A stretch of DNA of 64,000 nt, taken from NCBI RefSeq assembly GCF_001425055.1, contig NZ_LMDK01000012.1, forward strand, positions 248,001-312,000, read 5' to 3'. Made by a program: the position numbers and the translations under genes. Of the stretch, positions 53,517 to 61,150 are shown piece by piece. Position 1 is the stretch's first letter; every line of letters starts with the position of its first letter. Source of the DNA: Pelomonas sp. Root1237 (lineage in GTDB: Bacteria; Pseudomonadota; Gammaproteobacteria; Burkholderiales; Burkholderiaceae_C). The notes beneath the pieces were generated by a model, which was given only the letters and a program-made list of their open reading frames with translations, searched no databases and was not told the DNA's origin.

Positions 53517-54293
53517 TCAGAAGTTGATCGTCGTCGGCCCGGCGTCGCGCGACGGCCGGCGCAGGTATTGGCCCAAGGTGCCGGCCATCGCCGCCACGAC
53601 ACCCGCGGCCAGCCGCAGGGCTTGGGGCCTCGCAGCATTTGCGTGACCAAGCCTGGGTGTATCGCCAGGCTGCGCGATGGCGTGCACCAGCGCCAACTCC
53701 TGCTGGCGCTCCTGCACGAGGAAGAACATGCGGTTCGGGTCGGCAAAGCGCTGCGCCAGCGCGCGAACCGCCTTCAGCTCGTGGCTGCGTACCCGCACAC
53801 CTTGCGGGCTCAAGGTGCAGCCCAGGGCACGGCTGCGCAGGTAGAGCGACTTGGCCGCCAGCCGGTCGGGCAGGCAGCCCACGCCGGCGTACAGGCAGTT
53901 GGCGAGGTTGAAGGTGGCCTCGGCGTGGCCCATGGCCGCCGCCGTCACGTAGGCCGACAGGCCCGCCGTCTCGTCGACCGGCCCGCCCCGGCCGGTCATC
54001 AGCGCCCGCCCGAGCTGGAAGCGCCCGATGGCGCTGCGCCGGGACGCGGACTGCTCCAGCACCCGCCGCGCCTGCGCCGGGTCCGCGGCCATGCCCAGCC
54101 CTTCCAGCTGGCACAGCCCCAGCATGGCGAGCCCGTCCTTGTCGCCGCTGTCTGCCGCGGCACGGAACCAGCCCACCGCGCGCTCATAGTCCGGCGGGTT
54201 GGCATGGAACAGGGCCATGCCGTGCTGGAGTGGGTCTACGGGCTGCGCGTTGAGGGCCATGGGCGGGGTCGGCCCCAGGTTGAGGATATTCAT
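53517..54293 (-). CDS. Sel1-repeat protein
   Basis: 258 residues from ATG 54293 (MNILNLGPTPPMALNAQPVD); other in-frame ATGs downstream are possible. Three or so Sel1-like repeats occupy about 25-130: YERAVGWFRAAADSGDKDGL, AMLGLCQLEGLGMAADPAQA and ATFNLANCLYAGVGCLPDRL. Such repeats form helical scaffolds for protein contacts. The remaining 110 residues have no recognisable domain, with a short hydrophobic segment near 223-236. No signal peptide. Function unknown. Confidence 0.75.
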   Translation of the reverse strand: MNILNLGPTPPMALNAQPVDPLQHGMALFHANPPDYERAVGWFRAAADSGDKDGLAMLGLCQLEGLGMAADPAQARRVLEQSASRRSAIGRFQLGRALMTGRGGPVDETAGLSAYVTAAAMGHAEATFNLANCLYAGVGCLPDRLAAKSLYLRSRALGCTLSPQGVRVRSHELKAVRALAQRFADPNRMFFLVQERQQELALVHAIAQPGDTPRLGHANAARPQALRLAAGVVAAMAGTLGQYLRRPSRDAGPTTINF

Positions 54294-54537
54294 GCAGCAG
54301 GCGGGCGTTGGAGGTCGATATTGCGACCTGGTTTGGGCGGCCCGAGCGGTGCTCAGGCGCCCGGCAAGGCGTATCCCTGAATTGTTGGTGGGCCGGGCAG
54401 CAGGGCAGGGCTGCGCGGCGTGCAGTAATGCTGCAAATTGCCGCAAACCGAGGCGCTCGGCGAGAATTTCAAGGCTTCAGCGGCGGGCCGGCCACCCTGC
54501 GCCGGCCGCCACCACAACGCGAACTCCGCCCGACACC

Positions 54538-54894
54538 ATGAGCTTTTCAGTCCTCGCCAAATACGCCATGGAACTGCCTGGCGCCACGCAGGACATCAAA
54601 TGGGGCGCCGACTGGGTGGCCAGCGTCGGCGGCAAGATGTTCTTCGTCGGCGGGCCACACCCCGGCAAGTGGACGCATTGCAGCTTCAAGGTCGACGAGC
54701 ACCGCTTCCTGGAGCTGACCGGTGTGCCCGGCATCGCGCCCGCACCTTACGCGGCGCGGTATCACTGGGTGGCGGTGGAGGATGCGAAGGCGCTGCCCTT
54801 GTCGGAACTCAAGGCACTGGTGAAGCGCTCGCATGAGCTGGTGGCTGCCAAGCTGCCGAAGAAGCTGCAGCTGAGCCTCGGCCTGGCCGAGTAG
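54538..54894 (+). CDS. MmcQ/YjbR-family protein
   Basis: 118 residues. The sequence MSFSVLAKYAMELPGATQDI followed by KWGADWVASVGGKMFF and VKRSHELVAAKLPKKLQ is diagnostic of the YjbR/MmcQ family, which has a double-wing DNA-binding-like fold. Roles are poorly known. It stands alone in the 244-base gap after the Sel1 gene, with convergent universal stress gene downstream. Confidence 0.85.
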   Translation: MSFSVLAKYAMELPGATQDIKWGADWVASVGGKMFFVGGPHPGKWTHCSFKVDEHRFLELTGVPGIAPAPYAARYHWVAVEDAKALPLSELKALVKRSHELVAAKLPKKLQLSLGLAE

Positions 54895-54949
54895 GTCCGG
54901 GCCGAGAGCGTGCACCGCGTGACTCGCGCATTGGGCGCCAGCGAAACGC

Positions 54950-55399
54950 TCAGCTGGATTGGGCGCGCCACACCAGAACGGGCACTTCGGTGTGTGCAAG
55001 CACGCGCTGGGTCTCGCTACCGAGCAGCAGCCCGGTCAAGCCCTTGCGGCCATGCGAAGCCATCACGATCAGGTCGCACTGCAGGCGCTTGGCGACACTG
55101 CAGATGGCGTCATGGGGATGGTCGTTCTGTTCCATCAAGGTCTCGCAGGGCACCTTCGCTTCGTTCGCCACGCCGCTGACAAACTTGAGGTAAAGGTCCG
55201 CGTGGGCCCGCACGTCTGTCGCGAACTGATCGCGCGAACCCTCCAACTCAGACGCTCGATAGGTCAGCACATGAAAGGCAGGCGTGGCGTAGAACGCCGT
55301 CACCCGCGCGCCGGAAAGCCTTGCCAACTCGACGCCATGAAAGACCGCTTGCTCGGAGAACCGAGACCCATCGGTCGGAAGCAGGATGTGCTTGAACAT
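54950..55399 (-). CDS. universal stress protein (UspA family)
   Basis: 149 residues. N-terminal MFKHILLPTDGSRFSEQAVF and the C-terminal ATP-binding loop GRKGLTGLLLGSETQRVLAH (pattern G-x2-G-x9-G-S) indicate an ATP-binding Usp of the UspFG-like group. Such proteins help stress survival. It stands alone; a perfect 16-base palindrome is centred about 60 bases upstream of its ATG. Confidence 0.92.
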   Translation of the reverse strand: MFKHILLPTDGSRFSEQAVFHGVELARLSGARVTAFYATPAFHVLTYRASELEGSRDQFATDVRAHADLYLKFVSGVANEAKVPCETLMEQNDHPHDAICSVAKRLQCDLIVMASHGRKGLTGLLLGSETQRVLAHTEVPVLVWRAQSS

Positions 55400-55451
55400 G
55401 ATGCACCTCTGGCTAGAAGCCGGGCACTCGCACGTCAGAGCAGGCCTAGCA

Positions 55452-55467
55452 TCACCTGCCCAGGTGA
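55452..55467. promoter_or_regulatory. perfect palindrome upstream of the universal stress gene
   Basis: TCACCTG-CC-CAGGTGA (55452-55467) is a perfect 7+2+7 palindrome, 53 bases upstream of the ATG (55399, minus strand). It may be an operator; no regulator is adjacent except the GntR gene at 55595, whose family prefers a different core. Confidence 0.4.
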
Positions 55468-55594
55468 CCCGACCGGACCCGGCTTGCGGGCAGGTCGTCT
55501 GCGACGATAGTACGCCGCGGCGGGCAACTTGGGTGGGCTCTTCGGTATCTTGGCTGACCCTTTGCGGTGGGTCGTGATCACGTGCTGTCCCGCA

Positions 55595-56314
55595 CTACGC
55601 GCTCTTGGACCGCTCCCGCGCCTCGTGCAGCGTCGCCAGCGTGATCTTGCGCACCTCGGCCTTGCTCTGTTCGACATGGCTGCGCAGCAGCAACTGGGCC
55701 TGCTCGACCTTGCGCTGCATGACTGCGCGCAGGATCTTGGCGTGCTCAGCGTAGGTCGCCTCGATGCGGTGGCCGCGCGTGAAATCCAGGTGCCGGATGA
55801 TGCGGATCTGCTCCGTCACGTCCCAGTGCACACGGGCTATCTCGGCGTTGCCTGCCGCTCTCACCAGCGTGGCGTGGAAGGCCTCGTCCAGCATGCCCAC
55901 CTCGCGGGCATCACTCAGTCGCTCGGCGGCGGGGACCAGCCAGATGTCCTTCAACGATTCCAGCTCCGGCGGCGGCGTGCCGGTGTGCGTGCACAGCCGC
56001 GCCACGGCGGCCAGCTCCAGGACGACGCGCAGGTCGTAGAGCTGCTCCAACCTGCCGAAATCGATCGGCCGCACGGACCATCCCGACTTGGCCTCGACGT
56101 CGAGAAAGCCCTCGTTGCGCAGCTTGAAAAGCGCCTCGCGCACCGGCGTGCGGCTAACGCCCAGGCGCTGGCCCAGTTCCGCCTCCGAGAAGCGGTCGCC
56201 CGGTACGAGCTGGAAGTCGTTCAGCTCGGCCTTGAGCCGGGCGTAGACCTGCTCGGCCAGATTGGGACGGCCGGCACGCGGGGCGCTGGCAGAAGAGTCG
56301 ACGATGGCCCGCAT
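55595..56314 (-). CDS. GntR-family regulator with FCD domain
   Basis: 239 residues. Winged helix at about 15-85: LAEQVYARLKAELNDFQLVP, FSEAELGQRLGVSRTPVREA, LFKLRNEGFLDVEAKSGWSV. The FCD effector domain follows (LYDLRVVLELAAVARLC, then DEAFHATLVRAAGN with metal-site Asp/His, and THAEHAKIL-like YAEHAKILRAV). It is the last gene of the ABC-transporter operon on the minus strand, 57 bases from the ATPase gene, so it probably regulates that uptake. Its likely operator is the TGGTATACCA palindrome at 59246. Confidence 0.92.
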   Translation of the reverse strand: MRAIVDSSASAPRAGRPNLAEQVYARLKAELNDFQLVPGDRFSEAELGQRLGVSRTPVREALFKLRNEGFLDVEAKSGWSVRPIDFGRLEQLYDLRVVLELAAVARLCTHTGTPPPELESLKDIWLVPAAERLSDAREVGMLDEAFHATLVRAAGNAEIARVHWDVTEQIRIIRHLDFTRGHRIEATYAEHAKILRAVMQRKVEQAQLLLRSHVEQSKAEVRKITLATLHEARERSKSA

Positions 56315-56371
56315 GCCGGCGATCTTAGCCAGCGGGCGGGGTGAGCAAGCTCTTCTGCTCAGCGAGCATGT

Positions 56372-57193
56372 TCAACGGCGCACCTCGCGCTGGAAGATCT
56401 CCAGGCTCTGCTTCTTGGCCGTGATGAAGCTCGGCTCCGACAAAGTGGCCACCGTGCGCGGCCGCGGGTCCTCGTACTTCAGGATCTCGGCCACCCGGGT
56501 CGGCCGCTTGGTCAGCAGCAGCACCTCGTCGGCGAGGTACACGGCCTCCTCCAAGTCGTGCGATACCAGCATCATGGTCGTGCCCGTCTGCATGAAGACC
56601 TCCTGGAGCTTCTCGCGGATGAACAGCGTCATCTCGAAGTCCAGCGCCGAGAAAGGCTCGTCGAGGAAGAGCACCTCGGGGCCGGGTGCCAGCGCACGCA
56701 TGATGGAGGCCGTCTGCTGCTGCCCGCCCGAGAGTTCGTAGGGGTAGCGGTTCAGGTCGAACTTGACGTCGAAGCTCTCCACCAGCTCGGCCATGCGGCG
56801 GTCCACCTCGGCCTTGCTGCGGCCTTCCATCTTCAGCGGGTAGGCGATGTTGTCGATGGTGCGCATCCACGGGAACATCGCCTCGCGGTAGTTCTGGAAC
56901 ACGTAGCCGATCTTGGTGTCCTTCAGGCTCTTGCCGTCGAACAGGATCTGACCCGAGTCGATGGGAATCAGCCCGGCGATCATGTTGATCAGCGTGCTCT
57001 TGCCGCAGCCGTTGGGGCCGAAGACGGACACGATCTTGTGCTTGGGGATGTCGAGGTTGAAGTCCTCGTACAGCGGCCAGCCTGCGAAGTATTTCGTCAG
57101 CCCGCGGATGGTGATGTGGGTGCCGGCGGGACCGGGCTGGAAGGCGCGCACGGGCACATCGGGCACGACCGGGGCGTTGATGACGGCGGACAT
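56372..57193 (-). CDS. ABC transporter ATP-binding protein (SsuB/TauB-like)
   Basis: 273 residues from ATG 57193 (MSAVINAPVVPDVPVRAFQP). Walker A GPNGCGKST, ABC signature ELSGGQQQTASIMRALAP, Walker B EVLFLDEPFSALDFEMT and His switch LVSHDLEEAVYLADEV are intact. It resembles nitrate/sulfonate/taurine-type importers. The gene order binding protein, permease, ATPase, GntR is complete. It starts five bases from the permease stop. Confidence 0.93.
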   Translation of the reverse strand: MSAVINAPVVPDVPVRAFQPGPAGTHITIRGLTKYFAGWPLYEDFNLDIPKHKIVSVFGPNGCGKSTLINMIAGLIPIDSGQILFDGKSLKDTKIGYVFQNYREAMFPWMRTIDNIAYPLKMEGRSKAEVDRRMAELVESFDVKFDLNRYPYELSGGQQQTASIMRALAPGPEVLFLDEPFSALDFEMTLFIREKLQEVFMQTGTTMMLVSHDLEEAVYLADEVLLLTKRPTRVAEILKYEDPRPRTVATLSEPSFITAKKQSLEIFQREVRR

Positions 57194-57198
57194 GGCGA

Positions 57199-58026
57199 TT
57201 ACCTCCCACTCCAATGGACGATCTTGCGTTCCAGCACCAGGAACAGGATGTTGAGCACATAGCCCAGGATGCCCGCAGCCAGGATGGCGGCGTACATGGT
57301 CTTCACGTTCAGCACTTGCTGCGCGTCGATGATGCGGTGGCCCAGGCCGTTGTCCGAGCCGATGAACATCTCGGCCACGACGACGATCACCAGCGCCATC
57401 GACACCGCCGAGCGCAGGCCGACAAAGCTGGGCTGCAGGCTCTCCCACACCAGCACGTCCTTGAAGATCTGCCAGCGCGAGGCGCCCATCACCTTGGCCG
57501 CCATCACCCGCTGCTTGCGCGCATTGATGACGCCGTAGGCGCTGTTGAACACCACGATCAGCAGCGCGCCGAAGGCGGCGATGGCGATCTTGTTGATGTC
57601 CGATACGCCGAAGATCAGCAGGAACAGCGGGATGAGTGCCGACGACGGCGTGGAACGGAAGAAGTCGATCAAGAACTCGACGCTGCGGTAGGCACGCTCG
57701 TTGCTGCCGAGCAGCACACCCAGCGGCACGCCGACGACGGCGGCGATCAAAAAGGCCTGCACCGTGCGCCACACCGTGGTGGCGAAGTCCAGCAGCAGCG
57801 GCCCGCCGGCCAGGCCCACCACCAGCGTCTGCAGCGTGGCCAGCGGCGGCGGCAGCAGGATGGGGCGGATGAGGCCGAAGCGCACCACCAGGTCCCAGAT
57901 GATGAAGAGGATCAGCGGGCCGATGAAGGGCAGCAGCTTGGCGACGTTGAAGCGCGGCAGGCGCACGGCGGGTTGGCCATCGGCGGCTTTTTGCCAGGGC
58001 GGCGTGGCGGCAGGAGCTTGTTCCAT
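57199..58026 (-). CDS. ABC transporter permease (SsuC/TauC-like)
   Basis: 275 residues with about six membrane helices. The EAA loop is KVMGASRWQIFKDVLVWESL; an IGPLILFIIWDLVVRFGLIR segment starts the first helix. Typical permease of nitrate/sulfonate-type importers. Its start is four bases after the binding-protein stop, so coupling is tight. Confidence 0.92.
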   Translation of the reverse strand: MEQAPAATPPWQKAADGQPAVRLPRFNVAKLLPFIGPLILFIIWDLVVRFGLIRPILLPPPLATLQTLVVGLAGGPLLLDFATTVWRTVQAFLIAAVVGVPLGVLLGSNERAYRSVEFLIDFFRSTPSSALIPLFLLIFGVSDINKIAIAAFGALLIVVFNSAYGVINARKQRVMAAKVMGASRWQIFKDVLVWESLQPSFVGLRSAVSMALVIVVVAEMFIGSDNGLGHRIIDAQQVLNVKTMYAAILAAGILGYVLNILFLVLERKIVHWSGR

Positions 58027-58030
58027 GGCT

Positions 58031-59017
58031 TCAGGCCTTGTAAAGGAGTGAAGCCACGTCGAGCTTCTTCTCGAACACGCCCTTCTCGGTGAAGAGGTCG
58101 AAGAACTTCTGGAAGGCCGCCACGTCGCTCGGTGTGAACTCGTTGTAGAGCATGTAGGAGGCCAGCGGCACCTCGCCGGTGAGCGGGCCTTCGATGGCCG
58201 TGTAGCCCTTCAGGAAGTTGCGCGCCTGGGCCGGGTCCTTGCGCACGAGCTCGATGCCGCGGGCATAGGCGGCGATGTACTTCTTGGTCTCGGCCGGTTG
58301 CTTCTTGATGAACTCGGTTGTCAGCGTGGCCGAGCCGCCATGCCACGGGGCCAGCGGGTCGCCGAGGATGTACTTGGCGATGACGCCGGCCTCCAGGACG
58401 CGCGTCGTGCCGTTGAGCCGGCCCACGGTGCCGGTGGGCTCCAGCGTGTAGACGGCGTCCACCTGGCCGGCGGCGAGCGCGGCCACGTGCTGGCCGATGG
58501 GCAGCTCGGTCACCGTCGTGCCTGCGGCGCCGGCGCGCTCCAGCACGGCCATCGCCAGCGTCTTGTTCTGGATGCCGGGCCCGCTGGCTACGCGCTTGCC
58601 CTTGAGCTCGGCCAGCGTCTTGACGGGGCTGTCCTTGGGCACGAGGAACTGGTCGAGCACGTACTTCTGGTTGCTCGGGTTGGTGGCGATGATCTTGAAG
58701 AGGCCGGGCGAAGCAATCTCGCCCACGCCCAGGTTGCCCGAGCCGGTGCCGTTGGAGCTGCCGTCGCAGCGGCCGGCCAGCATGGCCTCCATCACCTGCT
58801 GGGCGCCGGCGAACTTGAGCGCCTCGACCTCCAGCCCCGCTTCCTTGAAGTAACCCTTCTCCACCGCGGCATAGAACGGCAGCCCGGCCGCCACCGGCCA
58901 GTAGCCGATGCGGATCTTGGGTGTCTGGGCACGCACCAGTGCGGGCGCGCCCAGCGTGGCCACGGCGGCCGCCGCGCCCAGCAGGGTGCGGCGCTGGGGT
59001 TTGAACGAATCGGTCAT
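58031..59017 (-). CDS. ABC transporter substrate-binding protein (SsuA/NMT1-like, Tat signal)
   Basis: 328 residues from ATG 59017. The N-terminus MTDSFKPQRRTLLGAAAAVA has a twin-arginine (RRTLLG) followed by a hydrophobic run ending near PALVRAQ, so Tat export is likely. The mature protein starts IRIGYWPVAAGLPFYAAVEK, the NMT1/THI5-like binding fold, and contains KGKRVASGPGIQNKTLAMAV. Substrate is unknown; sulfonates, nitriles, urea derivatives or pyrimidine-like compounds are candidates for this family. A small ORF at 59067 precedes it. Confidence 0.9.
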   Translation of the reverse strand: MTDSFKPQRRTLLGAAAAVATLGAPALVRAQTPKIRIGYWPVAAGLPFYAAVEKGYFKEAGLEVEALKFAGAQQVMEAMLAGRCDGSSNGTGSGNLGVGEIASPGLFKIIATNPSNQKYVLDQFLVPKDSPVKTLAELKGKRVASGPGIQNKTLAMAVLERAGAAGTTVTELPIGQHVAALAAGQVDAVYTLEPTGTVGRLNGTTRVLEAGVIAKYILGDPLAPWHGGSATLTTEFIKKQPAETKKYIAAYARGIELVRKDPAQARNFLKGYTAIEGPLTGEVPLASYMLYNEFTPSDVAAFQKFFDLFTEKGVFEKKLDVASLLYKA

Positions 59018-59066
59018 GGTCGGCTCCTTGGGTGATTGAGAGGGGGAGGCAAGAAGGGGTGAGGCT

Positions 59067-59234
59067 TCAGGCGGGGTGCAGTTCGGCCATGCGGGCCCGC
59101 CAGCCTTCGCCGAGCATGGCCGGGTCGTGCGGGCCGATGAGGCCGGCATGCGCGCCCAGCCACTCACGGGACGGCGCGCCGTCCAGATAGGCCTGGTGCC
59201 AGTCTCCAAGGGTCAGAAGGCTTCGCTCGGTCAT
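59067..59234 (-). CDS. small ORF leading the ABC operon (unknown; possible amidase-like remnant)
   Basis: 55 codons from ATG 59234 (an ATG at 59243 gives 58), ending TGA at 59067. The product begins MTERSLLTLGDWHQAYLDGA and contains LGAHAGLIGPHDPAMLGEGW. The L-x-D-W-x-x-A-Y-x-x-G start vaguely resembles N-termini of amidases such as allophanate hydrolase, so it may be a remnant, or a real small protein. It is placed 49 bases before the binding protein and just after a GntR-type palindrome. Coding potential is unproven. Confidence 0.4.
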   Translation of the reverse strand: MTERSLLTLGDWHQAYLDGAPSREWLGAHAGLIGPHDPAMLGEGWRARMAELHPA

Positions 59235-59245
59235 GGTGCACATGC

Positions 59246-59255
59246 TGGTATACCA
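59246..59255. promoter_or_regulatory. GntR/FCD-type operator
   Basis: TGGTATACCA (59246-59255) is a perfect 10-base palindrome with the T-G-G-T-N-N-A-C-C-A core used by FCD-type GntR regulators such as LldR and PdhR. It lies three bases upstream of the ATG at 59243 and 11 before 59234, at the head of the operon whose last gene encodes such a regulator. Imperfect symmetry extends outward (GCTGGTATACC with GGTACGCCAGC, two mismatches). Confidence 0.65.
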
Positions 59256-59439
59256 ATCGGTACGCCAGCATCAAGCGTGCCAGTTTGCGGCGCGCCTGCC
59301 TCTGCGCAGGTTCTGCATGTGGTGTACCGGGCGTCGCTCGGTCTGCCGCTTTCTGGCAGTCCTCCTTCAAGCCTTCGCGGCTGAGATCGCGTGCCTCGCC
59401 GTGGGGCGTTGATGCACCAGTCGGCGGTGCGGGGCGCCC

Positions 59440-59474
59440 TTGACACGTTTCGATGATTAGCTAATCATCAAGCC
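59440..59474 (+). promoter_or_regulatory. arsR promoter with overlapping 18-base palindrome
   Basis: TTGACA (59440-59445) is a perfect -35; TAATCA (59462-59467), 16 bases on, is the -10. The perfect palindrome GATGATTAGCTAATCATC (59452-59469) covers the spacer and -10, ideal for repressor blocking. The ATG at 59475 is seven bases past the -10, so the transcript is probably leaderless. No ribosome site is present. Confidence 0.7.
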
Positions 59475-59771
59475 ATGAACAAGGTCTTCAAAGCCCTTTC
59501 CGACCCCACCCGTCGCCAGGTGCTGCAGCTCCTGAGGCAGGGCCCCTTGAGCGCCGGTGAGCTGAGTGACCAGTTCCATGTCTCCAAGCCCACGATGTCG
59601 GCGCACTTCACCGTGCTGAAGGAGGCCGACCTCGTACACGCCGAGAAGGCGGGCAAGTCCGTCCTGTATCACCTGAAGCTGTCCGTGCTCGAAGAAGCGC
59701 TGCTGGGCTTCGTCCATTCGTTCAGCCCGAGCGCCGACGCGCCGGAACCCAAGAAGGAGATTGCGCGATGA
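59475..59771 (+). CDS. ArsR-family repressor (SdpR-like)
   Basis: 98 residues. Winged helix: MNKVFKALSDPTRRQVLQLL, GELSDQFHVSKPTMSAHFTV, LKEADLVHAEKAGKSVLYHL. It lacks the metal-binding ELCVCD motif and resembles SdpR autorepressors, which pair with SdpI-like membrane proteins. The palindrome over its own promoter strongly suggests autoregulation. Its stop overlaps the next gene by four bases. Confidence 0.88.
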   Translation: MNKVFKALSDPTRRQVLQLLRQGPLSAGELSDQFHVSKPTMSAHFTVLKEADLVHAEKAGKSVLYHLKLSVLEEALLGFVHSFSPSADAPEPKKEIAR

Positions 59772-60145
59772 AAGCTGACCTGATTGAAGGCCTTGCGTGG
59801 GGCGGCGGCATCGTCGCCGTGGCGTTGGGCATGACCTGGGCGCGCAAGCTGGGCTATGCGGACGGCGAAAACGTCACCCGGGTGGTCATCGCCATGAACG
59901 GGCTCATGATTGCCTGGTATGGCAACCGCATGCCCAAGCGCTTCTTCCCGAGCGAACTGGCCCGCAAGGTCAACCGGCTTGGGGGCTGGTCCATCACGAT
60001 CAGCGGGCTTGTCTATGTGGCGCTGTGGGCCTTCGCTCCGATCCCCGTGGCAGTCGCCGCGGGTTCCGCCTCAGTCCTGGCGGGGGTGGCTGTGCCGCTG
60101 GTCTATTGCCTGTCGCAGCGGGACAAGTTCAAGAGCGCGACGTGA
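59768..60145 (+). CDS. SdpI-like membrane protein
   Basis: 125 residues, start ATG overlapping the arsR stop (ATGA). Four hydrophobic segments: about 10-27, 42-58, 74-91 and 96-113. The segment NGLMIAWYGNRMPKRFFPSE resembles the SdpI/YfhL group, in which a membrane protein senses or resists a toxin and titrates the SdpR repressor. Here the signal is unknown, and no toxin gene is visible. Function by gene pairing is inferred. Confidence 0.7.
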   Translation: MKADLIEGLAWGGGIVAVALGMTWARKLGYADGENVTRVVIAMNGLMIAWYGNRMPKRFFPSELARKVNRLGGWSITISGLVYVALWAFAPIPVAVAAGSASVLAGVAVPLVYCLSQRDKFKSAT

Positions 60146-60184
60146 GCGGGGTGATCTGCCTGCAAGCGCACTCGAACCCACGCC

Positions 60185-60553
60185 TCAGCCCACCGTCCGA
60201 TGGCTCACCTCCACCAGGACCCCGCCGGGCGCGTGGCAATAGAACATCAGGCTGCCGCGCATCACGCGCGGAGGCTGCGCGAGTTCGATGCCTGCATCCA
60301 GCATCCGTGCGTGCGCGCTCATGACGGCCTGCTCGGAAGCGAGCAGAAAACCGATGTGAAAGGTCTTCGGATACATCGGCTCGGTGGCATCTTTCGCCCG
60401 GGTGAGGACGAGCACGAAGCCGCCTTCACCATCGAGGATCGCCATGCCGTCGTTGCCTTTGATCTGGCGCAACGTGAAGCCGAAGGCGGCCTCGAAAAAG
60501 GCGGTGGCTGCGGTCACATCAGGCACTGAGAGATCGAGGTGGTTGAGTTGCAT
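60185..60553 (-). CDS. VOC-family (glyoxalase-like) protein
   Basis: 122 residues from ATG 60553 (MQLNHLDLSVPDVTAATAFF); an upstream in-frame ATG at 60685 adds 44 unrelated residues. Two beta-alpha-beta-beta-beta units of the VOC fold end in YCHAPGGVLVEVSHRT with the E metal-ligand position; N-terminal H5 is the other. Members are dioxygenases, isomerases or antibiotic-binding proteins; function unknown. A 267-base gap to the sigma operon contains no convincing gene. Confidence 0.85.
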   Translation of the reverse strand: MQLNHLDLSVPDVTAATAFFEAAFGFTLRQIKGNDGMAILDGEGGFVLVLTRAKDATEPMYPKTFHIGFLLASEQAVMSAHARMLDAGIELAQPPRVMRGSLMFYCHAPGGVLVEVSHRTVG

Positions 60554-60820
60554 TGATTTGTCCTTTGAGTCAAATGGACTCGACCGGATCACAACGCGAA
60601 GCACCGTCGGCACCCGCTTTGCCACACAGACGAGCCCGCAGCGCGAAAGGCGCTGAGGTTCGTCGTGGGTTCTCATGCAATGCATGGAGCAGAGCTCTCG
60701 TCAGAGAGGGGTCGGGCTTACCGAAAAACCGACCCTGCCTTTTTCGACATCGCCAGCGTAGCCATAGGCTCTTGGCATGGCGCGACGGTTTCGTCAGCCA
60801 CCCTCAGTGGCCGTAGCGCG

Positions 60821-61150
60821 TCAGCCCCGGCTCCAACGGCTGGGGATCGCCCAGAAGATCAGCAGCCCTATCAGCGATACGGCCGCCAGCACATGCGGCG
60901 TATCGAGCGGCCGGTTCCCATCAGCAAGCAACGCAGCGGCACCGCAGGCCGCGATGCTGATCGCCACCCATTGCGCCCGCCTGACCCAACGCGCCCAGCG
61001 GCGCTGCTGCGATGAAACTCCTTTGGGCGCCAGCGCCGCCATCACCCGCAGGCTGAAGCCAGCGTCATCGGGCTCGGTGCCGTTCTGCATCTGCTCCCGC
61101 AGCACGTCATCAAAAGAAGCGTCGTTGTCGTGGTTCGTGGAAATCGTCAT
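60821..61150 (-). CDS. putative anti-sigma factor, membrane-anchored
   Basis: 109 residues from ATG 61150 (MTISTNHDNDASFDDVLREQ), overlapping the sigma gene's stop by four bases. An acidic cytoplasmic part of about 50 residues precedes two hydrophobic segments (about 60-78 and 87-104). Placement directly after an ECF sigma gene and the layout suggest an anti-sigma factor, though no zinc motif is seen. Function inferred from context. Confidence 0.6.
   Translation of the reverse strand: MTISTNHDNDASFDDVLREQMQNGTEPDDAGFSLRVMAALAPKGVSSQQRRWARWVRRAQWVAISIAACGAAALLADGNRPLDTPHVLAAVSLIGLLIFWAIPSRWSRG

Noticed and set aside
60709..60745. Inverted repeat GGGTCGG/CCGACCC followed by CTTTTT as a terminator
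   Set aside because: It points along the plus strand, where no gene ends; for the minus-strand anti-sigma gene there is no T run on the proper side.
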